DNA of 10,804 nucleotides. Source: CAZOKH01 sp964580315. Its GTDB lineage: Bacteria > Chloroflexota > Anaerolineae > Anaerolineales > Anaerolineaceae. The stretch lies in contig CAZOKH010000102.1 in assembly GCA_964580315.1 (NCBI GenBank), positions 1-10,804 on the forward strand. Direction: 5' to 3'. Shown in pieces: positions 6,130 to 10,804 of the stretch. Under the pieces are notes generated by a model. The model did not search any database, was not told the origin of the DNA, and was given only the letters and a program-made list of their open reading frames with translations. Each line of letters starts with the position of its first letter. Within the stretch, counting starts at the first letter, position 1. A program made the translations under genes and the position numbers.

Positions 6130-7566
6130 ATGCCTCATCCCAAAAGGAATCATTTGACCACAACTATGGACGAAACTATCGCGACTCAATATCAGCAGGC
6201 TTTAGATTATTTGTACAGTTTCGTGGATTACAGCTTAACACGCGCATTCCGTTACTCTCCAGAAAAATTTGACCTTTCACGCATGGCCGCTTTTTTGGAA
6301 CGCCTGGGCAATCCGCACCTTATGTACCCGGTGATTCATGTGGCAGGAACAAAAGGCAAGGGTTCCACCTCGGCGCTGATAGCCAGTGCGCTGCGTGCGG
6401 CGGGCTATAAGACTGGTCTTTATACTTCACCTCACTTGCTGGATTTTACGGAGCGCATTCAGATCAATGGCGAATCGATACCCGCTGCTGATTTTGTGCA
6501 ACTGGTGAATGAGATTAAGCCTGAAGTGCAAAAAGTTGAGCAGTTGACCACTTTCGAGATTACCACGGCGCTGGGCTTTCTTTATTTCAGCAGGCAGAAA
6601 ATTGATGCGGCGGTCATTGAAGTGGGCATGGGCGGGAGGTTGGATGCCACCAATCTGGTTTCTCCGTTGGTAACCGTGATCACGTCCATCTCGATGGATC
6701 ACACGGCGGTGTTGGGAAACACACTGGCTCAGATTGCTGCCGAGAAAGGCGGCATAATCAAAACAAGCCGCCCGGTGATTGTTGCGCCGCAGCGGTCAGA
6801 AGCCAGGCAGGTTTTGTTGTCGATTGCGGCTGAACGAAAAGCACCGCTTTGCCAGGTGGGAGACGATTTGCTTTACACAGAAACCTCGCATACGCTGGAT
6901 GGACAGACGTTTTATGTTTGGAATCAAAATGAACAAGCGCTGCTTGATGCCTATATCGAATCGGATGGGAAACATGCGTGGGAACCGCTGTGGTTGAAAA
7001 TTCCTCTGCTAGGGTATCACCAGGTTCAAAACGCAGCAACAGCTTATGCCGCCCTGAAAAGTGCGCGGACGGAAGGGTTGGAGATCAGCGACGCATCCAT
7101 CCAAAAAGGTTTTCAGGATGTGGTGTGGCCGGGCAGGTTTGAAGTGATGCGGCGTTCACCTGTGGTTGTGATCGATTCAGCGCATAACCCTGACTCGGCC
7201 TTAAAGCTGCGCCTGACAATTGATGATTATTTCCCGGGAAAACCTGTTCTGTTGGTTTTTGGCGCGTCAGAAGACAAGAATATCGAAGAAATGTTTGAAG
7301 CGCTTTTACCGCGTGTGCAGCAGGTAATTGCAACGCAATCCATACATCCAAGAGCGGCAGATGCCAATAAACTGGTAGAATTGGTTCACCGCTTTGGCAA
7401 GCCAGCCAGAGCCGTACTGCCTGTGGAAAATGCGCTACAAGAGGCAATACAATGGGCCGGAAAACGGGATAGCGTGGTGGTTGTCGCGGGGAGCCTTTTC
7501 CTGGCAGCCGCTGTAAGGCAGATAATGGATAACGATAAATTTTCCTCCAGAAATGAAGGGTTATGA
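6130..7566 (+). CDS. folC: Folylpolyglutamate synthase / dihydrofolate synthase
   Basis: This cytoplasmic Mur-ligase-family enzyme adds glutamate to folates using ATP, and in many bacteria also joins dihydropteroate to glutamate to make dihydrofolate. The 478 residues carry the family signatures: P-loop GTKGKGS at 73-79, PHLLDFTERI at 101-110, IEVGMGGRLDATN at about 163-175, SMDHTAVLGNTLAQIAAEKGGI with the Lys that is normally carbamylated at about 206, GRFEV at about 335-339, and DSAHNP at 349-354 in the C-terminal glutamate-binding domain. The length is slightly above the usual 420-450, owing partly to a 20-residue N-terminal lead. The ATG at 6130 has a good AGGGGAG site; Met13 (6166) is a possible alternative start with a poorer site. 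Whether it has one or both activities cannot be told from sequence alone. It is followed after 4 bases by lon. Confidence 0.96.
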   Translation: MPHPKRNHLTTTMDETIATQYQQALDYLYSFVDYSLTRAFRYSPEKFDLSRMAAFLERLGNPHLMYPVIHVAGTKGKGSTSALIASALRAAGYKTGLYTSPHLLDFTERIQINGESIPAADFVQLVNEIKPEVQKVEQLTTFEITTALGFLYFSRQKIDAAVIEVGMGGRLDATNLVSPLVTVITSISMDHTAVLGNTLAQIAAEKGGIIKTSRPVIVAPQRSEARQVLLSIAAERKAPLCQVGDDLLYTETSHTLDGQTFYVWNQNEQALLDAYIESDGKHAWEPLWLKIPLLGYHQVQNAATAYAALKSARTEGLEISDASIQKGFQDVVWPGRFEVMRRSPVVVIDSAHNPDSALKLRLTIDDYFPGKPVLLVFGASEDKNIEEMFEALLPRVQQVIATQSIHPRAADANKLVELVHRFGKPARAVLPVENALQEAIQWAGKRDSVVVVAGSLFLAAAVRQIMDNDKFSSRNEGL

Positions 7567-7570
7567 TTAG

Positions 7571-10051
7571 ATGAAATCAGATGATTGGTTTTCAAAACGT
7601 GATAGCGATGATTTAACCTCCGTCCTGCATCAGAGGACAGAGGAACTCTATGGGATTCCAGAACTCGAGCCAGATGAAGACGGGTATATTGAAGGGCCTG
7701 CGATCATTTTGCGGGATATCGTTGTTTTTCCGCACATGATCTCCCCGGTGTTTATCACACCGGGCTCCAATTTGCTGGCAATTCAAGATGCGCAGTTCAA
7801 TTCGCAAACGGTCATTGCGTTAATACAACGTGATCCGGATGTGGAATCACCCCAACCGGAAGACTTTTTACCGATTGGCGCTGAGGTGGCAGTGGGCAGG
7901 TTATTAAGTTTGCCAGACGGCAACAGTTCAGCCCTGGTTCAGGGCAGGCGCCGGCTGGAAATTGTGGAAATGACCCAGATGGATCCGTTCCCGCGTGTGC
8001 GGGCAAAACCCATTGATGAACCGACCGCGGTAAACCGCAACACTGACGCTTTGATGCGCACAGCGCGTGACCTGTTCGCCCGTTGTGTTCAATTGGATCG
8101 CAGCATACCCGATGAAGCGAACCTATTCTCGATGAATATTTCTGAACCGGGATGGCTGGCTGACTTAATCGCAACCGGTATTTCACTTCCATTGGAAGAA
8201 CGCCAGGCATTGCTGATGCTGCCTTCTCCGCAAGACCGGCTGAAGCGAATCAACTGGCTGCTGGCACAGGAGCTGGATGTGCTGGAACTGGAAGATGAAA
8301 TTCAGACACGTGTGCAAAGCGAAGTAGACCGCAGCCAGCGTGAGTATTACCTGCGTGAACAAATGAAAGCCATTCAAAACGAGCTGGGAGAAGGTGATAT
8401 CTGGACTCGGGAATTAAATGAGCTGAAGCAGAAAGTGGAAGATAAAAAGCTGCCTGAAGAAGCAAAAACCACTGCCTTAAAAGAGATTGAACGGCTGGCT
8501 CAAATGACTTCCATGGCACCCGAAGTCGGTATCATCCGAACCTACCTGGACTGGATTCTTGACCTTCCCTGGTTTGAAACCACTCAAGACAATCTGAATG
8601 TGAAACATGCCGGAAAAGTGCTGGATAAAAACCATTATGGATTGGGAAAAGCCAAAGACCGCATTCTTGAATATATTGCGGTGCGCAGCCTGAAACCCAA
8701 GCGAGACCGTCAACCCATCTTGTGTTTTGTTGGTCCTCCCGGCACCGGGAAAACATCGCTGGGAAGATCGATTGCTGAAGCGCTGGGCAGAAAATTTGTA
8801 CGCCAATCACTGGGTGGTGTGCGAGATGAGGCGGAAATTCGCGGTCACCGTCGAACCTACATCGGCGCACTTCCAGGGCGAATTTTGCAAACCATGCGCA
8901 AGGCGGGAAGCATTAACCCGTTGTTCATGCTGGATGAAATTGACAAGCTGGGCGCAGATTTCCGAGGCGATCCCTCGGCAGCGCTGTTGGAAGTGCTTGA
9001 TCTGGAGCAAAACAACTCTTTCTCTGATCATTACCTGGAATTGTCTTATGATTTATCCAAGGTTATGTTTGTAACCACTGCCAATACCCTGGATAGTATT
9101 CCGCCGGCGTTGTTGGACCGCATGGAATTAATTGAGTTTCCGGGATACCTGGAAGAAGAAAAAGTCGAAATCTCAAAAAAATTCCTCATTCCACGCCAAC
9201 TGGAAGAAAGCGGACTGGAAAGCAAGGAAATCAAAATTTTAGATCCGGCAATCAGAAGAGTTATCCGCGAGTATACCTACGAGGCGGGTGTGCGCAACCT
9301 GGAGAGAGAGTTGGGTAGAATTTGCCGCAAAATTGCCCGCATGAAGAGTGAGAAGAAAGAATACGAACCCAAAATCGATGTAAACACTGTCGAAACGCTG
9401 CTTGGACCGCCCCAATTTTTTATGACCGAAGCTGAACGTCGTGATGAAGTGGGTGTGGCCACTGCCATAGCCTGGACGGCCAACGGTGGTGAAATTATGC
9501 CGGTTGAGGTGCTTATCCTGGAAGGGAAAGGCAGCATGCAGATCACCGGCCAGATTGGCGAGGTGATGCAGGAATCGGCTCAGGCAGCGCTTTCATACCT
9601 GAAAGCCCGATCAAGGGATTTTGGGCTGGATCCTGAAATCTTTGAAAACCTGGATATCCATATCCATATTCCCGAAGGCGCAATTCCCAAAGATGGACCG
9701 AGCGCTGGAATTACAATGGCTACGGCGTTGATTTCAGCTTTTACTGAACGAAAAATATTTAAAGAAGTGGGAATGACCGGGGAGATCACCCTGCGCGGCA
9801 GAGTGCTGCCGGTGGGCGGAGTCCGAGAGAAAATTCTGGCGGCACACCGTTCTGGCTTGAAGATTATCATCTTGCCGGAGAAGAATCAAAAAGATTTGAT
9901 CGATGTACCTGAAAAAGTGCTTAAAGGGCTTAAGATTGTGCCAGTATCACATTTGGATCAGGTTCTGGAAGTGGCCCTACACAACCCGGGCGCGACTCCC
10001 AGCCGTTTTCAAGAGATTAAGAAAAAAGAAAAAAACGGTAAAGCAGATTAA
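7571..10051 (+). CDS. lon: ATP-dependent protease Lon (LonA type)
   Basis: Lon is a cytoplasmic hexameric AAA+ serine protease that unfolds and degrades damaged and regulatory proteins. The 826-residue product is a full-length LonA. An acidic N-terminal extension of about 43 residues precedes the substrate-binding LAN domain, which starts at about IILRDIVVFPHMI. A helical linker follows (REYYLREQMKAIQNELGE, about 257-274). The AAA+ module has Walker A GPPGTGKT at 388-395, Walker B LFMLDEID at 451-458 and the sensor region FVTTANTLDSIPPALLDRME. The protease domain has PKDGPSAG with nucleophile Ser711, and Lys754 in GGVREK. The 43-residue Ser-Lys spacing equals that of E. coli Lon (Ser679, Lys722). 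All key residues are present. The C-terminus ends in a lysine-rich tail. AAGGG (7556-7560) lies 10 bases before the start, inside folC, so the two genes are probably cotranscribed. No HAIR or CIRCE heat-shock operator was seen before the gene or before folC. Confidence 0.98.
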   Translation: MKSDDWFSKRDSDDLTSVLHQRTEELYGIPELEPDEDGYIEGPAIILRDIVVFPHMISPVFITPGSNLLAIQDAQFNSQTVIALIQRDPDVESPQPEDFLPIGAEVAVGRLLSLPDGNSSALVQGRRRLEIVEMTQMDPFPRVRAKPIDEPTAVNRNTDALMRTARDLFARCVQLDRSIPDEANLFSMNISEPGWLADLIATGISLPLEERQALLMLPSPQDRLKRINWLLAQELDVLELEDEIQTRVQSEVDRSQREYYLREQMKAIQNELGEGDIWTRELNELKQKVEDKKLPEEAKTTALKEIERLAQMTSMAPEVGIIRTYLDWILDLPWFETTQDNLNVKHAGKVLDKNHYGLGKAKDRILEYIAVRSLKPKRDRQPILCFVGPPGTGKTSLGRSIAEALGRKFVRQSLGGVRDEAEIRGHRRTYIGALPGRILQTMRKAGSINPLFMLDEIDKLGADFRGDPSAALLEVLDLEQNNSFSDHYLELSYDLSKVMFVTTANTLDSIPPALLDRMELIEFPGYLEEEKVEISKKFLIPRQLEESGLESKEIKILDPAIRRVIREYTYEAGVRNLERELGRICRKIARMKSEKKEYEPKIDVNTVETLLGPPQFFMTEAERRDEVGVATAIAWTANGGEIMPVEVLILEGKGSMQITGQIGEVMQESAQAALSYLKARSRDFGLDPEIFENLDIHIHIPEGAIPKDGPSAGITMATALISAFTERKIFKEVGMTGEITLRGRVLPVGGVREKILAAHRSGLKIIILPEKNQKDLIDVPEKVLKGLKIVPVSHLDQVLEVALHNPGATPSRFQEIKKKEKNGKAD

Positions 10052-10062
10052 GGTAGAAAAAA

Positions 10063-10089
10063 CCCGGCTGAAACCCAGCCGGGATTTTT
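10063..10089. terminator. Strong bidirectional intrinsic terminator between lon and the coaD operon
   Basis: A perfect 8-bp GC-rich stem, CCCGGCTG (10063-10070) with CAGCCGGG (10076-10083), closes a 5-base loop. It is followed by ATTTTT on the plus strand. On the other side A6 (10057-10062) becomes a T-run on the minus strand. It therefore serves as a rho-independent terminator for lon and, read in reverse, for the convergent coiled-coil gene ending at 10109. Confidence 0.93.
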
Positions 10090-10108
10090 GTTAATGGCTA
10101 TCTGGTAA

Positions 10109-10570
10109 TTATTCTTCTTCGGGAGGGCCGTCCCGGCGCAGCGTGCGGATGCCGTTGCGGATTTGGTTTAATGCCTGATCCATCTCCAGCTCCAATTTTG
10201 AAAGTGTTTCCATAACATACTGATCGGCTTCCCGTTTGGTGGTTTCAGCTTCAATTTTGGCCTGTTCGATGATTTGTTCGGCGCGGGTGCGGGCTGCTTC
10301 TGTAATGGCGTCATGCTCGACAATTTGCTCGCCTTTTTCTCGCGCCAGGGCAAGCGTTCGGTTAGCCTCTTCCTGGGTTTGCGCCAGAATGCGGTCTCGC
10401 TGAGCCAGCAACTGTTGCGCTTTTTTAATTTCTTCTGGAATCGAAACACGCATCTGATCGATAATATCCAGCATCAGATCTTCATCAACCACCACATTAT
10501 GGGTAAATGGGATGGATTTGCTTTCATTAAAAAGCTCCTCTAGCCGATCAACTAGATGTAATATATCCAT
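10109..10570 (-). CDS. Coiled-coil protein encoded next to coaD (DivIVA / F0F1 subunit-b-like)
   Basis: This 153-residue protein is mostly one long charged helix. A conserved-looking N-terminal segment (1-50) runs from MDILHLVDRLEELFNES through VVVDEDLMLDIIDQMRVSIPEEI. Residues about 50-145 then form a continuous coiled coil rich in Glu, Ala, Lys and Arg (REKGEQIVEHDAI, RAEQIIEQAKIEAE). There is no membrane segment or signal peptide. Homologues beside coaD in Chloroflexota and Clostridia are usually labelled 'ATPase' or 'DivIVA-like' only because of coiled-coil similarity to ATP synthase subunit b; no nucleotide-binding motif is present here, so that name should not be taken as function. It probably oligomerises and may act in cell-envelope or division scaffolding (inference). 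A GGAGG site (10576-10580) lies 5 bases before the ATG. It follows coaD after 58 bases and shares the terminator with lon. Confidence 0.88.
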   Translation of the reverse strand: MDILHLVDRLEELFNESKSIPFTHNVVVDEDLMLDIIDQMRVSIPEEIKKAQQLLAQRDRILAQTQEEANRTLALAREKGEQIVEHDAITEAARTRAEQIIEQAKIEAETTKREADQYVMETLSKLELEMDQALNQIRNGIRTLRRDGPPEEE

Positions 10571-10628
10571 GCCATCCTCCGCTTATGAATGTATCTCGCA
10601 TCAATGCAGTTGCAATAAATACGCCAAC

Positions 10629-10804
10629 TTAGTCCCGCAATGAATTGAGTGGAACGATTTGTTGTTCATCGCCAAGCTCGCGGAAACGGTTGCGTAAAAC
10701 CTGGGCAACTATTGGGGGAACCATGCTGCTGATATCACCACCCAGGGCAGCAATTTCTCGAACTGTTGAAGACGAAAGAAAAGTATGTTCTTCATTGGTG
10801 ATTA
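10629..10804 (-). CDS. coaD: Phosphopantetheine adenylyltransferase, C-terminal part (start outside window)
   Basis: CoaD converts 4'-phosphopantetheine and ATP to dephospho-CoA, the penultimate step of coenzyme A synthesis. Only the last 57 complete codons are in the window, reading in from the right edge on the minus strand to a TAA at 10629-10631. They carry the unmistakable CoaD C-terminal block: TFLSSSTVREIAALGGDIS followed by VPPIVAQVL and a short tail. The SSS-xVREIA segment is the part of CoaD that contacts ATP near the C-terminus. The N-terminal half, with the HxGH-type nucleotidyltransferase motif, lies beyond position 10804 and cannot be checked here. It is the upstream gene of the coiled-coil gene on the same strand. 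Confidence 0.93.
   Translation of the reverse strand, partial: ITNEEHTFLSSSTVREIAALGGDISSMVPPIVAQVLRNRFRELGDEQQIVPLNSLRD

Noticed and set aside
7085..7447. Open frame of 120 codons on the minus strand inside folC
   Set aside because: It lies antisense to the conserved GRFEV and DSAHNP part of FolC and resembles no family.
1..10804. Mobile element, CRISPR array or phage region
   Set aside because: No transposase, integrase, phage or Cas gene, no terminal inverted repeats and no regularly spaced repeats were seen. Gene packing and content are typical of a stable chromosomal region.

Overview
The window reads as chromosomal, housekeeping-type DNA from a bacterium of moderate GC content. The best guess is a member of the Chloroflexota (Anaerolineae-like). 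This is inferred from the gene set: separate TIGR03960/TIGR03936-type radical SAM partner genes, a Lon with a short acidic N-terminal extension, and a coaD gene followed by a DivIVA/F0F1-b-like coiled-coil gene. No rRNA or other phylogenetic marker is present to prove it. There are ten genes, tightly packed. No tRNA, rRNA, CRISPR array, insertion sequence or prophage is visible, and no gene-free stretch exceeds 80 bases.

Layout. (1) 1-2335, plus strand: two genes I do not recognise, overlapping by 4 bases (ATGA). The second encodes an exported protein with a Cys-free helical body, an acidic/proline hinge and a C-terminal module holding all six of its cysteines. (2) 2379-6055, minus strand: a four-gene operon transcribed as DUF503 protein, short-chain dehydrogenase-like protein, TIGR03960-type radical SAM protein, then its DUF2344/TIGR03936 partner, with gaps of only 9-18 bases. 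The SDR lacks the catalytic Tyr and Lys. (3) 6056-6129: a 74-base divergent intergenic region that must hold the start signals for both flanking operons. (4) 6130-10051, plus strand: folC (folate polyglutamylation) and lon (ATP-dependent protease), 4 bases apart, ended by a strong hairpin terminator that also works as a terminator for the opposing genes. (5) 10109-10804, minus strand: coaD (coenzyme A synthesis, 5' end outside the window) followed by a small coiled-coil protein gene.

How they fit together: folC, coaD and lon are core metabolism and protein quality control. The radical SAM/DUF2344 pair is a conserved but functionally undefined system, here cotranscribed with two other poorly understood proteins (DUF503 and the SDR-like protein). 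That operon and the exported pair at the left edge are the parts with most unexplained biology. I found no convincing defence system, mobile element or other clearly new multi-gene system.
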